The notes under the pieces: model-generated | The model's input: only the letters and a program-made list of their open reading frames with translations | What the model was told of the DNA's origin: nothing | The model's database searches: none | Made by a program: the position numbers and the translations under genes | Part shown: positions 34,614 through 42,783 of the stretch, piece after piece | How positions within the stretch are numbered: position 1 is the stretch's first letter | Layout: the number at the start of each line of letters is the position of its first letter | Origin: a bacterium | GTDB lineage: Bacteria; Desulfobacterota; DSWW01 | NCBI GenBank assembly: GCA_028277985.1 | Contig: JANQFG010000179.1 | Span: forward strand, 16,495 to 80,494 | DNA length: 64,000 nt | Direction: 5' to 3'

Positions 34614-35504
34614 ATGGCGACGGAACGGGTACATTTCTATTCCGAGGGGGCCAGGCTCGCCGGGATTCTCTATCTACCGGAAGGCGCGGGCGGCGATGAG
34701 AATCGAGCGGGCATCGTTCTGTGTCACGGATTCACGGGGGTCAAGGAATTCATCCTGCCCCAGTACGCGGAGGCCTTCGCCCGGGCCGGGTTTGTAGCCC
34801 TCACCTTCGACTATCGCGGGTTCGGGGAATCGGACGGACAGAGGGGGCGCCTGCTCTGGCAGGAACAGGCGGCGGATATCATCAATGCGGTGACCTTCCT
34901 TTCCACACGCTCCGAGGTGAACCCTGCGCAGATGGGTCTCTGGGGAACCTCTTACGGCGGCGCACTTGCCCCGTACGTCCTCGCCGTGGATGACCGCGTA
35001 AAGGCGTGTGTGGGCCAGCTCGGCTTCGGCGATGCAGCTTCCGCCATGACGGACCGGATGCCGCCCGAGGTGATCGACTCCTTTCGACCCATGCTCGAGG
35101 AAGACAGGCGCCAAAGGGTGTTGCACAACAACCCGACCTACGGGGATGCGATGGACCTCGCCGGCGACCCGGAGATGACCGCCTTCATGAAGGAGTCTGC
35201 AAAGAAGCTCCCCCATCTGGAAGGAAGGCAGATCATGCTTCAGTTTCTCGAGGCCCACCTCCAGTTCTCGCCCATGTCCGTGATCCACAAAAAGGGGGAC
35301 CGCCCCCTGCTCCTGATCGCCGCAGAGCTCGACGTGGTCTGCCCCATGGAGAACTACAAGCTCCTCTACGACCAGGCGCCGGAACCGAAGCAGTGGATCC
35401 TCTTTGAGAACACCCGCCACTTCGAATTCTACGAGGGAGAGCCTGCCGACCGCTCGGCGGCGGAAGCGGTGAAGTTCTTCGAGAAGCAGCTGGGGAATGG
35501 ATAG
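34614..35504 (+). CDS. alpha/beta hydrolase
   Basis: 296 residues with the alpha/beta hydrolase fold: oxyanion-type HGFTGVKEFILPQYAEAFA, the nucleophile elbow GTSYGG with S113, an Asp in LLIAAELDVVCPME and the His in NTRHFEFYEGE. This corresponds to the dienelactone-hydrolase/DUF-type esterases. No signal peptide, so cytoplasmic; an ester, thioester or ring-opened lactone could be the substrate. GGGGGTGA precedes ATG 34614. It is followed by SRPBCC and enoyl-CoA hydratase genes at 22 and -11 bases. Confidence 0.87.
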   Translation: MATERVHFYSEGARLAGILYLPEGAGGDENRAGIVLCHGFTGVKEFILPQYAEAFARAGFVALTFDYRGFGESDGQRGRLLWQEQAADIINAVTFLSTRSEVNPAQMGLWGTSYGGALAPYVLAVDDRVKACVGQLGFGDAASAMTDRMPPEVIDSFRPMLEEDRRQRVLHNNPTYGDAMDLAGDPEMTAFMKESAKKLPHLEGRQIMLQFLEAHLQFSPMSVIHKKGDRPLLLIAAELDVVCPMENYKLLYDQAPEPKQWILFENTRHFEFYEGEPADRSAAEAVKFFEKQLGNG

Positions 35505-35526
35505 GACTCGCCTGCGAGGGGAAACC

Positions 35527-35985
35527 ATGGAAGCCATCGTTGTGAAGGCCTATATCCATGCACCGATCGACCGGGTGTGGGACGTGTTCAGCGATCACGA
35601 GAACTACTCGAAGCTGGCAGGGGTTCGCTACTCGAAGCTTCTGAAAGAGGGGACCGACGAGCGCAACGGGCTCGGGGCCGTGCGGGAGGTCCACGGGATG
35701 GGGGTGAAGTTCGTCGAGGATATCGTTGCGTACGAACCGCCCCGCCTGCTCGAGTACAAGGTGGTCCGATGCAGCAAACCGATCGAACACGAAATAGGGC
35801 GCGTCGAGCTGATTCCGCGAGGGGATGGCACCGAGATCCACTGGGTCTCCCGCTTTCGGTTGAAGATACCGCTCATCGGCAAATGGCTCGGCAAACAGAA
35901 CCGGGCTGCAGGGCGAGCGTGGTTCTACACCTGCGTGCTGGACATGAAAGACAAGCTGGAAAGGGAGGCGTCCAATGGCTTATGA
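35527..35985 (+). CDS. SRPBCC/polyketide-cyclase-like protein
   Basis: 152 residues with the START/SRPBCC helix-grip fold: IHAPIDRVWDVFSDHENYSKLAG, then GLGAVREVHGMGVKFVEDIV and a C-terminal long helix (RAWFYTCVLDMKDKLERE). Such proteins bind hydrophobic ligands or act as cyclases and dehydratases. The start at ATG 35527 has GAGGGG upstream; the frame opens 10 codons earlier, overlapping the hydrolase stop. The 3' end overlaps the enoyl-CoA hydratase start by 11 bases. Confidence 0.82.
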   Translation: MEAIVVKAYIHAPIDRVWDVFSDHENYSKLAGVRYSKLLKEGTDERNGLGAVREVHGMGVKFVEDIVAYEPPRLLEYKVVRCSKPIEHEIGRVELIPRGDGTEIHWVSRFRLKIPLIGKWLGKQNRAAGRAWFYTCVLDMKDKLEREASNGL

Positions 35986-36817
35986 AGGTTACGAATTCCT
36001 GAAAATCCGGGTGGACCGGGCAGTGGCACACGTCACGATCGACAACCCTCCGATCAACCTGCTCACCCTCGAGTTGTCGGCAGAGCTCGTGCGGCTGGCC
36101 GGCGAGATCGTGGCGGACGATTCGGTCAAGGTCATCCTTTTCGACAGTGTAAATCCGGACTTCTTCATCGCTCACTTCGATGTTTCGGTTCTCGAATTCC
36201 TGGGCTCCCAGCCCATCCCTCCCACGACAGAGCTTCATGATCTGAACAAGGCGGCCGAGGCTTTCCGCCGCATGCCCAAGGTGAGCATCGCCAAGCTCGA
36301 GGGCCGCACGCGCGGAGGAGGAAGCGAGTTCGTCCTTGGCCTGGACATGCGGTTCGGGGCCATCGGCAAGGCCGTCCTGGCCCAGCCCGAGGTCGGGGTC
36401 GGCATCATCCCCGGGGGAGGGGGGACGCAACGCCTGCCGCGGCTCATCGGCCAAGCCAGGGCCCTCGAGGTGGTGCTGGGCTGTGATGATTTTCCGGCCG
36501 AGATCGCGGAACGATACGGTTACATCAACCGGGCGCTTCCGCCGGACGAGCTCACACCCTTTGTGGAAGATCTGGCCCACAGGATTGCGGGATTCCCGGC
36601 CGAGGCGATCGCTCTAGCGAAGAAGTCGGTCCAGAACGCCGAGGATCTGCCGATGGTCGAGGGCCTGTGGGAAGAGAGCCTTCTCTTTGCCCAATCCTTG
36701 CAGACACCTTCGGCACAGGCTCGAATGAAGAAGTTCATGGAACTGGGCGGACAGACACGCGAAGTGGAACTGGATCTGTCCGACATGGTCAAGGCCTTGG
36801 GGGATCCAGAGGGGTAG
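35975..36817 (+). CDS. enoyl-CoA hydratase/isomerase-family protein
   Basis: 280-residue crotonase-fold protein. IDNPPINLLTLELSAEL, GRTRGGGSEFVLGLDMRF (first Glu) and AQPEVGVGIIPGGGGTQRLPR (second Glu) are intact, so hydratase chemistry is plausible. The usual oxyanion motif AGADI is replaced by FIAHFDVSVLEF, so the exact reaction (hydration, isomerisation, hydrolysis) is uncertain. GGGAGG precedes ATG 35975, inside the SRPBCC gene end. Fits a beta-oxidation-like step between dehydrogenases and SDRs. Confidence 0.88.
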   Translation: MAYEGYEFLKIRVDRAVAHVTIDNPPINLLTLELSAELVRLAGEIVADDSVKVILFDSVNPDFFIAHFDVSVLEFLGSQPIPPTTELHDLNKAAEAFRRMPKVSIAKLEGRTRGGGSEFVLGLDMRFGAIGKAVLAQPEVGVGIIPGGGGTQRLPRLIGQARALEVVLGCDDFPAEIAERYGYINRALPPDELTPFVEDLAHRIAGFPAEAIALAKKSVQNAEDLPMVEGLWEESLLFAQSLQTPSAQARMKKFMELGGQTREVELDLSDMVKALGDPEG

Positions 36818-36913
36818 GGCGGCGGACCAGAAGAACAACTAAATCCTATCCATTCAGTTGGGTTTATTTCGTCTCGGACCGCGGCGGGCGTCCCTGCGCG
36901 CGTGTCGCCGGGC

Positions 36914-36942
36914 TTGCGAACCCCCATCGTTACCTGTATCCT
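36914..36942 (+). promoter_or_regulatory. promoter candidate for the DUF1329 gene
   Basis: TTGCGA (36914-36919), 17-base spacer, TATCCT (36937-36942), about 80 bases before the DUF1329 ATG. The 206-base gap after the hydratase gene suggests a separate transcription unit. Confidence 0.4.
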
Positions 36943-37023
36943 AAGCGATTCAACCAAAATCGACTTAGCCATAAACCGCCGGACGGCGCATCTGCAACCC
37001 CTTGAAGCGAAGGAGAGAAACGT

Positions 37024-38325
37024 ATGGTAAAAGTGAGACACCTGGGCATGACTTCATTGATTCTTCTAACCTTTCTCTGCCTGTCTCCGACGGTCTTCGC
37101 GGAGATAGCACCTGGAACCGTAATCGACAAGACGAATGCGGAGGAGGCCCAGGGTCTCTTGCCGGACCCGGTTCTGAACTGGGTCAAGAAAGGTGACGGG
37201 ACGATGACCGTCGGAGAGTTGCCCTTCAACCTCGACGACTTCATGCCACCGGCCGCGCTCGAGTACATGGAGAGCAACAAGGGCAAGTACGACCTGGACG
37301 AGGAAGGTCTGATCGTGGACCTGAAGACCGGAAAGCTGCCCGAATTCATCGACGGGATTCCCTTTCCGGAAATAGACCTCGAGGATCCGGACGTCGCGGC
37401 CAAGATCATGTACAACAAGCACTTCTACTCTTACACGGTCGGCAATTCCCAGGTCCCGTTCCAGGTGAGCTGGGTGGGCCTCAAGACCGGTTTCGAGCGT
37501 GAGATCATCATGGACTACTGGACCTATGCCCTGGACGGGTTTCCTGCGGCAAAGGAAGAGTCCAACCCGGAGAATGTGGAGATGCACTCCCTGATCATCG
37601 CGCTGGCGCCCTTTGATATCAAAGGCACGAACATCCTGCTGTGGCGGTACCGGGACGCAAAGAAGGACAGCACCTTCGCCTACGTGCCTGCCATCCGGCG
37701 GGTCCGGAGGATGAGTCCGGCAAATCGGTCGGACGCGTTCCTGGGCACCGATTTCTGCGTGGACGATGCGTGGGGATACGGCGGCAAGATCAATGCCTTC
37801 AACTGGAAGCTGATCGAGAAGAAAGACCAGCTTCTCCCCTGTTACCCCGGCAAGCCCCTCAAGCTCCAGAAGAACGACGCCGGCGAATGGGCGACCGTGA
37901 ACGAGGGACAGAACATCACGTACGGCTACCAAACGGAAGGGTACCAGGGCGCTCCCTGGTGGCCCCAAGAGATCATCTACGTGAAGAGGCCCACGTACAT
38001 ACTCGAGTGCACGGCCAAAGACAAGTACTACAATTACGGCCCTCAGCAGCTCTGGGTCGATGCGGGCTGTTACACCCCCACCTACAAGGTGATCTCCGAT
38101 CGGGCCGGCGCCTACTGGAAGGTGGAATGGCAGTCCATTGGCGGCATCTCGAGCACCGACGGCAGTTACAGGTTCGCCGGCCTCGCGAACATGATGGCCT
38201 TTGACGACCGGAGCGAACACGCCTGCGTGCTCGTACTCTACAATCCGAAGAACTCCTCTCGCTATATCGCCCAACACGACAGGAACGATTTCTCCCTGGG
38301 CGGCTTCCAGAAGCTCTGCAAGTAG
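37024..38325 (+). CDS. DUF1329 periplasmic protein
   Basis: 433 residues with a Sec signal peptide (short charged start, hydrophobic TSLILLTFLCLSPTVFA, cleavage near residue 26). DUF1329-like features include FPEIDLEDPDVAAKIMYNK, the VRRMSPANRSDAFLG segment and YKVISDRAGAYWKVEW; the family is related to LolA/outer-membrane lipoprotein-sorting folds. DUF1329 genes usually sit beside DUF1302, YCF48-propeller and MMPL transporter genes; here those lie at 24-25 kb and 48.9 kb. A role in carrying a hydrophobic molecule across the periplasm is inferred. GAAGGAG precedes ATG. A strong hairpin follows the stop. Confidence 0.88.
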   Translation: MVKVRHLGMTSLILLTFLCLSPTVFAEIAPGTVIDKTNAEEAQGLLPDPVLNWVKKGDGTMTVGELPFNLDDFMPPAALEYMESNKGKYDLDEEGLIVDLKTGKLPEFIDGIPFPEIDLEDPDVAAKIMYNKHFYSYTVGNSQVPFQVSWVGLKTGFEREIIMDYWTYALDGFPAAKEESNPENVEMHSLIIALAPFDIKGTNILLWRYRDAKKDSTFAYVPAIRRVRRMSPANRSDAFLGTDFCVDDAWGYGGKINAFNWKLIEKKDQLLPCYPGKPLKLQKNDAGEWATVNEGQNITYGYQTEGYQGAPWWPQEIIYVKRPTYILECTAKDKYYNYGPQQLWVDAGCYTPTYKVISDRAGAYWKVEWQSIGGISSTDGSYRFAGLANMMAFDDRSEHACVLVLYNPKNSSRYIAQHDRNDFSLGGFQKLCK

Positions 38326-38349
38326 AATCCAGGTTCACTTCGAAACGAC

Positions 38350-38393
38350 AACTCCCCTGCCCGATCCCGGAAACGGGATCAGGCAGGGGAGTT
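38350..38393 (+). terminator. strong hairpin after the DUF1329 gene
   Basis: A 12-pair outer stem (AACTCCCCTGCC with GGCAGGGGAGTT), one C/A mismatch and a 7-pair inner stem (GATCCCG/CGGGATC) closed by a GAAA tetraloop. It begins 25 bases after the stop. The downstream tail is CTTCCTC, without a proper T-run. Confidence 0.7.
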
Positions 38394-38430
38394 CTTCCTC
38401 CGGTTCCACGTATCTGATCCCACTTCATAT

Positions 38431-38538
38431 TCCTCGTCGTCTTCCTCGTCCTCCTCCTCGATCTCGGGGTACAAAGTCGCTGGCTGCCCCGGGTTCCTTC
38501 CGCCTCCTTTCGAGGACGAGGACGACGACGAGGACGAG
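38431..38538. repeat. inverted GACGAG/CTCGTC simple-sequence tracts
   Basis: A CT-rich tract (about 38431-38466, TCCTCGTCGTCTTCCTCGTC and on) and a GA-rich tract (about 38510-38538, CGAGGACGAGGACGACGACG and on) are imperfect reverse complements separated by about 45 bases. The transcript could fold into a long hairpin. The same GACGAG sequence recurs upstream of the dehydratase cluster at 58949. Confidence 0.75.
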
Positions 38539-38699
38539 TTAGAAAGAGGGCTGGGAGTCCGGTCCTTGTCCTGTCCTGACCCGGCCATTATCCCCGGCTT
38601 GTCTGAAAGGAGTCACCGAAGTATAATCAGTCCCCGCTTTGGTACATGCATCTCCCCGAAGGACCCTCAAAATGTGTTCCGTCAAGGAGGTAGAATCCC

Positions 38700-40313
38700 A
38701 TGAGCGCTCAAGAGCCGAAGGTTGCCGGGCACTTCGCCTGCGAACTGGATGCGAAAGTTGAAAGCATGCCGGATTTCGAGGTCACCACGTTCGAAAACGG
38801 AAAGTTCGCGGACGAGGTTCTTACGTATCAGAGCATTGTAGGGGCAGGCAGGAAGCTCGCCCGCAAGCTGAATGAGGCAGGAATCGGCAGAGGCGACCGC
38901 TTCGCAGTGCAGATGAGGAATCATCCGGAGTTCCTCTACGCCTTCTATGCGGCCTCCGTGACGGGTGCCGCCGCTGTCGTGATCGATCCGCGCACCAAGG
39001 GCTCCCGGCTGGACTATGTGCTCAAGGATTCCAAATCGAAAGGAATCCTCTTCACGAGCGAACTGATGGCGGACATCGACGACGTAATCCAGGGCATCCC
39101 GGACCTTCAGGTTCTCGGCGTGGCGTACAAGGAAGGGATGAATGTAGCTGTAACGGACAAGTATCCCAGTCTGGAGGAGGTCCTTGGAGGCCCCGAGGCT
39201 CCGCCGCCGGATGATCCGAGCGAGGACCTGAACTTGCCCTTCGAGATCATCTACACCTCGGGGACCACGGGCGACCCGAAGGGGGTGGTCATGAAGGGCT
39301 CCAGGATGTCCGCCTTCTCGTTGATCGCCCAGATGGTCTGGCAGTACACACAGGAGGACAAGCTCTATACGGGGCTCTCCCTGACCCACGGGAATGCCCA
39401 GGCCGTGACCATGATGCCCTCCCTCACGCTTGCCATTCCCTCGGTTTTCAGCCAGAGGTTCACCAAGAGCCGCATCTGGGATATTTGCAGAAAACATGGG
39501 TGCACCACCTTCTCTCTGTTGGGCGGAATGATGATGGGCATCTACAGCGAACCGGAGAAACCGGAGGACAAGGACAACCCGGTGAGGGTCGTCCTGAGCG
39601 CCGGGACACCGCTGGCCATATGGGAATCCTTTGAAAAGCGGTTCGACCTCAAGATTCACGAGTGGTACGGCGCGGTGGAAGGCGGCTTCGCCCATAACCC
39701 GGTCGGAGTAGGGCCGGTCGGGTCCTTCGGCAAGCCTCTGGAAGGGCTCATGGAAATGAAGGTGGTCCGCGAAGACGATACAGAGTGCGCACCTGGCGAA
39801 CCCGGTGAACTCGTCAGCCGCATGGTGGGGCAGGAAGTGGAAGTGGAATACCTCGGCAAGAAGAAGGCCTCCGAAGAGAAGACCCGGGGAGGCTGGCTCC
39901 GCTCCGGCGACATATGCCACACGGACGAAGAGGGGTGGCTGTTCTTCGATTACCGCAAGGGAGGGGGGCTCCGGAGGGCAGGGGATTTCATCATGCCCGA
40001 GCATGTGGAAGCGGCGATCGCCACCCACCCCGCCGTGACGGAAGTGTGCGTGTACGGCATCCCGGCCGCATCCGGGGCGCCCGGGGAGGTGGATCTTGTG
40101 GCCGCGGTCGTACCCGGGCAGGGCCGCTCGATCGAACCGAAATCCGTCTTTCAGCAGTTCCTGGAGGGACTCGAGAAGAACGCGGTCCCGTCGTATCTCC
40201 AGGTGGTCGATGCCATCCCCAAGACGATCTCCGAGAAGAACCTCGACCGCGTCCTGCGGCAGGAATTCAGCAAGGACGGGCAGAACGTGTTCAAGCTCGA
40301 AGACCACGTATAG
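38700..40313 (+). CDS. acyl-CoA synthetase (AMP-forming)
   Basis: 537-residue adenylate-forming enzyme. The P-loop is IIYTSGTTGDPKGVVMKGS (about residue 183); EWYGAVEGGF is motif A5, and GWLRSGDICHTDEEGWLFF with RKGGGLRRAGDFIMPEHVEA is the late core; the catalytic lysine region is KTISEKNLDRVLRQEF. Closest in feel to carnitine/crotonobetaine-CoA ligases (CaiC-like). AAGGAGG precedes ATG 38700. The acyl-CoA dehydrogenase follows 12 bases later, so ligase, dehydrogenase and BKACE probably form one operon. The acid activated is not known. Confidence 0.9.
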   Translation: MSAQEPKVAGHFACELDAKVESMPDFEVTTFENGKFADEVLTYQSIVGAGRKLARKLNEAGIGRGDRFAVQMRNHPEFLYAFYAASVTGAAAVVIDPRTKGSRLDYVLKDSKSKGILFTSELMADIDDVIQGIPDLQVLGVAYKEGMNVAVTDKYPSLEEVLGGPEAPPPDDPSEDLNLPFEIIYTSGTTGDPKGVVMKGSRMSAFSLIAQMVWQYTQEDKLYTGLSLTHGNAQAVTMMPSLTLAIPSVFSQRFTKSRIWDICRKHGCTTFSLLGGMMMGIYSEPEKPEDKDNPVRVVLSAGTPLAIWESFEKRFDLKIHEWYGAVEGGFAHNPVGVGPVGSFGKPLEGLMEMKVVREDDTECAPGEPGELVSRMVGQEVEVEYLGKKKASEEKTRGGWLRSGDICHTDEEGWLFFDYRKGGGLRRAGDFIMPEHVEAAIATHPAVTEVCVYGIPAASGAPGEVDLVAAVVPGQGRSIEPKSVFQQFLEGLEKNAVPSYLQVVDAIPKTISEKNLDRVLRQEFSKDGQNVFKLEDHV

Positions 40314-40325
40314 GGAGGAAGGATC

Positions 40326-41582
40326 ATGGATTTTCTGGATCTGAACCGGAATCTGTCCGAAGATGACATCGCTCTGAAGAAGGGAGCCCACAAGTTCGCC
40401 AAGGAGGTGATGCGACCCATCGCCAAGGAGCTGGACGAGATGTCACCCAGGGAGGTGATTGCCCCGGAATCCCCTTTCTGGGACTTCATGCGGAAGGGAT
40501 ACGAACTGGGCTACCACAAGATCCTCATGCCCCCACCCTTCGGCCTGGACCTGACTCCTCTGCAGCAGACCATCGTCATGGAGGAGCTCGCGTGGGGAAG
40601 CGCCGGCCTGACCGTGGCTCTGACCGTATCCTGTTTTCATGCCTTCCTCGGGTGCCTGAATCCGGAAGAAGACATCGTGAAGAACATCATCACGCCCTTC
40701 TGCGACTGCACCGATGCGAGCATCATCGGATGCTGGGGCCTGACCGAGCCGGACCACGGTTCGGATACCGTCATGACCCATCACCCGCTCTTCCACGATC
40801 CGAGCATCAAGGCCCAATGCCGTGCGGCCCTGGAAGGAGACGAATGGGTGATCAACGGACAGAAGGCCTCCTGGGTATCTTGCGGAACCATCGCAAGCCA
40901 TTGCGCGCTGTTCTGCTCTCTCGACAACTCCATGGGCATGGCGGGTGGTGGCATCGCAATCGTTCCGCTGGATCTTCCCGGGGTCTCCAAGGGTGAACCC
41001 TTGAACAAGATCGGGCAACGGGACCTCAACCAGGGCGAGATCTTCTTCGACAACGTCCGCATCCCGAAGTCGTACATGCTGATCGGGACGGATCTGTATG
41101 AAAACATGCTCGAGTTGACCCTCTCCATGACGACCGCTCTCATGGGCGTGTTCGGCACGGCCTGCGCCCGGGCAGCCTTCGAGGAATCGCTCGAGTATGC
41201 GAAAGAACGCGTACAGGGCGGCAAACCTCTGATCGAGCACCCGAACATCAAGATGAAGCTCTTCCGAATGTTCCAGCAGGTCGAGGTGAGCCGGCAGATC
41301 AGCCGCGCTGCCTACCTCTACAACAAGGACAACGAGGTCCCTGCCGAGGAGTATTCCATTGTCGCCAAGCTACAGGGCACCCAGGCAGCATTCGACGTGT
41401 GCTGCGAGGCGATCATGCTCTTCGGTGGAAACGGCCTGTCCAAAGAGTACCTGATCGAGAAGCTCTTCCGGGACGCCAAGGCCATGCTCATCGAGGACGG
41501 CTCGAACGAGTCTCTGGCCATCGCCGGCGGCCACAAGCTCATCCAGCACTACCCTCGTATATCCGGGCAACACAGCATATGA
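40326..41582 (+). CDS. acyl-CoA dehydrogenase family protein with Asp catalytic base (paralogue)
   Basis: 418 residues, closely related to the gene at 16739: shared HKFAKEVMRP, CTDAS..G.W..TEPDHGSD and ERVQGGKPLIEH. The active-site loop is LIEDGSNES where ordinary members have YEGTSE, so the base is D391 instead of Glu. GGAGGAAGG precedes ATG 40326. It lies between a CoA ligase and a BKACE gene. Together with its paralogue it could catalyse successive oxidations or reductions of a cyclic acyl-CoA, as in cyclohexane- and cyclohexene-carboxyl-CoA dehydrogenases (inference). Confidence 0.88.
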   Translation: MDFLDLNRNLSEDDIALKKGAHKFAKEVMRPIAKELDEMSPREVIAPESPFWDFMRKGYELGYHKILMPPPFGLDLTPLQQTIVMEELAWGSAGLTVALTVSCFHAFLGCLNPEEDIVKNIITPFCDCTDASIIGCWGLTEPDHGSDTVMTHHPLFHDPSIKAQCRAALEGDEWVINGQKASWVSCGTIASHCALFCSLDNSMGMAGGGIAIVPLDLPGVSKGEPLNKIGQRDLNQGEIFFDNVRIPKSYMLIGTDLYENMLELTLSMTTALMGVFGTACARAAFEESLEYAKERVQGGKPLIEHPNIKMKLFRMFQQVEVSRQISRAAYLYNKDNEVPAEEYSIVAKLQGTQAAFDVCCEAIMLFGGNGLSKEYLIEKLFRDAKAMLIEDGSNESLAIAGGHKLIQHYPRISGQHSI

Positions 41583-41647
41583 ACTTTAACTTTAAACATT
41601 AACATATAAACATTTGTAACTATTATGTATTTTAGGAGGATGGTCTT

Positions 41648-42568
41648 ATGGCGAAAACCATCGTTACAGCGGCGATCACCGGAAGCATTCATACCCCGAC
41701 CATGACACCTCACCTGCCGATCACACAGAAGCAGATTGCGGATGAGGTCGTTCGGGCGTGGGAAGCGGGTGCCGCCGTTGCTCATGTCCACGTGCGGGAT
41801 CCGGAAACCGGACAACCCTCGCCCTCGTTGGATCTTTACCGGGAAGTCATCACCGACGTGAAGGCTCGATGTGACATCATCTTGTGCCTCACGACGGGCG
41901 GCGGCATGGGAATGACCGCGGAGCAGCGTGTTTCGGTGGTCCCAACCTTTAAGCCGGAGCTCGCCTCCTTCAATTCCGGCTCGGTAAACTTCGCCCTGTT
42001 CCCCGTAGTGGCCAAGTACAAGGAGTGGAAGCATCCGTGGGAAGCCCAGTACCTCTCCATGACCGAGGACATGGTCTTCTCCAACACCTTCAAGACCCTG
42101 AGAGAGTTCTGCCACTTCTTCAACGAGAATGACACCAAGCCGGAGCTCGAGGTCTACGACGTGGCAATGATCAACAACATCGCCTTCATGATCGCACAGG
42201 GCCACTTGAAGAAGCCGGTATACCTTCAATTCGTGATGGGCATCCTCGGAGGCATCCCGCCCTCGGTCGAGAATCTGCTGTTCCTCTACAAGACCGCCAA
42301 AGAGGCGATCGGCGACTTCGAATGGTCCGTCTGTGCCGCAGGCCGGCACCAGATGCGAATGTGCACGGCAGGGCTTCTGATGGGAGGGAACGTACGGGTC
42401 GGCCTCGAGGACAACATGTATCTGGAAAAGGGCCGTATGGCCACGAGCAACGCGGAGCAGGTGGAGAAGATCATCCGGATCGCCCGCGAGCTCGGCTCCG
42501 AACCAGCCAAGCCGGACGAGGCCAGACAGATCCTCGGTCTCAAGGGATTAGACAAGGTCGGCTACTAG
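41648..42568 (+). CDS. BKACE-family beta-keto acid cleavage enzyme
   Basis: 306-residue DUF849/BKACE protein (founding member Kce, 3-keto-5-aminohexanoate cleavage enzyme). TIM barrel with metal-binding His in AAVAHVHVRDPETGQPSP and TTGGG; GMGMTAEQRV, ASFNSGSVNFA and VRVGLEDNMYLEKGRMATSN are family signatures. These enzymes condense a beta-keto acid with acetyl-CoA, releasing acetoacetate and an acyl-CoA. AGGAGG precedes ATG. In this operon it would exchange CoA on a beta-keto acid from the ligase/dehydrogenase route. Aminohexanoate (lysine) fermentation partners are absent, so another substrate is likely. Confidence 0.9.
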   Translation: MAKTIVTAAITGSIHTPTMTPHLPITQKQIADEVVRAWEAGAAVAHVHVRDPETGQPSPSLDLYREVITDVKARCDIILCLTTGGGMGMTAEQRVSVVPTFKPELASFNSGSVNFALFPVVAKYKEWKHPWEAQYLSMTEDMVFSNTFKTLREFCHFFNENDTKPELEVYDVAMINNIAFMIAQGHLKKPVYLQFVMGILGGIPPSVENLLFLYKTAKEAIGDFEWSVCAAGRHQMRMCTAGLLMGGNVRVGLEDNMYLEKGRMATSNAEQVEKIIRIARELGSEPAKPDEARQILGLKGLDKVGY

Positions 42569-42615
42569 AAGCAGGCGTGGTCGCATGGGAAGACCAGGTT
42601 TGCGCTTGTTTTCTC

Positions 42616-42722
42616 AGGTCAAAGGTCCAAAGGTACAAGGTAAAAGGGGCGGATCAAGAATTGAAGAATGCCTTCATCACATCTTCACCCCCCCTTGACC
42701 TTTCTCCTTTCACCTTTGACCT
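42616..42722. repeat. inverted AGGTCAAAGGT repeat between convergent genes
   Basis: AGGTCAAAGGT (42616-42626) and ACCTTTGACCT (42712-42722) are perfect inverted copies. The sequence between is also A/G-rich on the left and C/T-rich on the right, so a long imperfect stem is possible. It sits in the 215-bp gap between the ends of BKACE and the acyl-CoA ligase; a bidirectional terminator or extragenic element is likely. No gene is seen in the gap. Confidence 0.5.
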
Positions 42723-42783
42723 TCCAAGCTCGACTTTTCACTTGCCCGCTGCGGCGAAGGCCGAGTGATGCCCATAAGCCGGT

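Larger units (their letters stand above)
38326..38699. other. 374-bp intergenic region with hairpin and inverted GACGAG tracts
   Basis: Between the DUF1329 and ligase genes. It contains the terminator-like hairpin at 38350-38393 and the low-complexity inverted tracts at 38431-38538. I see no credible gene; open frames here are composed of the repeats. The ligase promoter was not identified. Confidence 0.6.
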
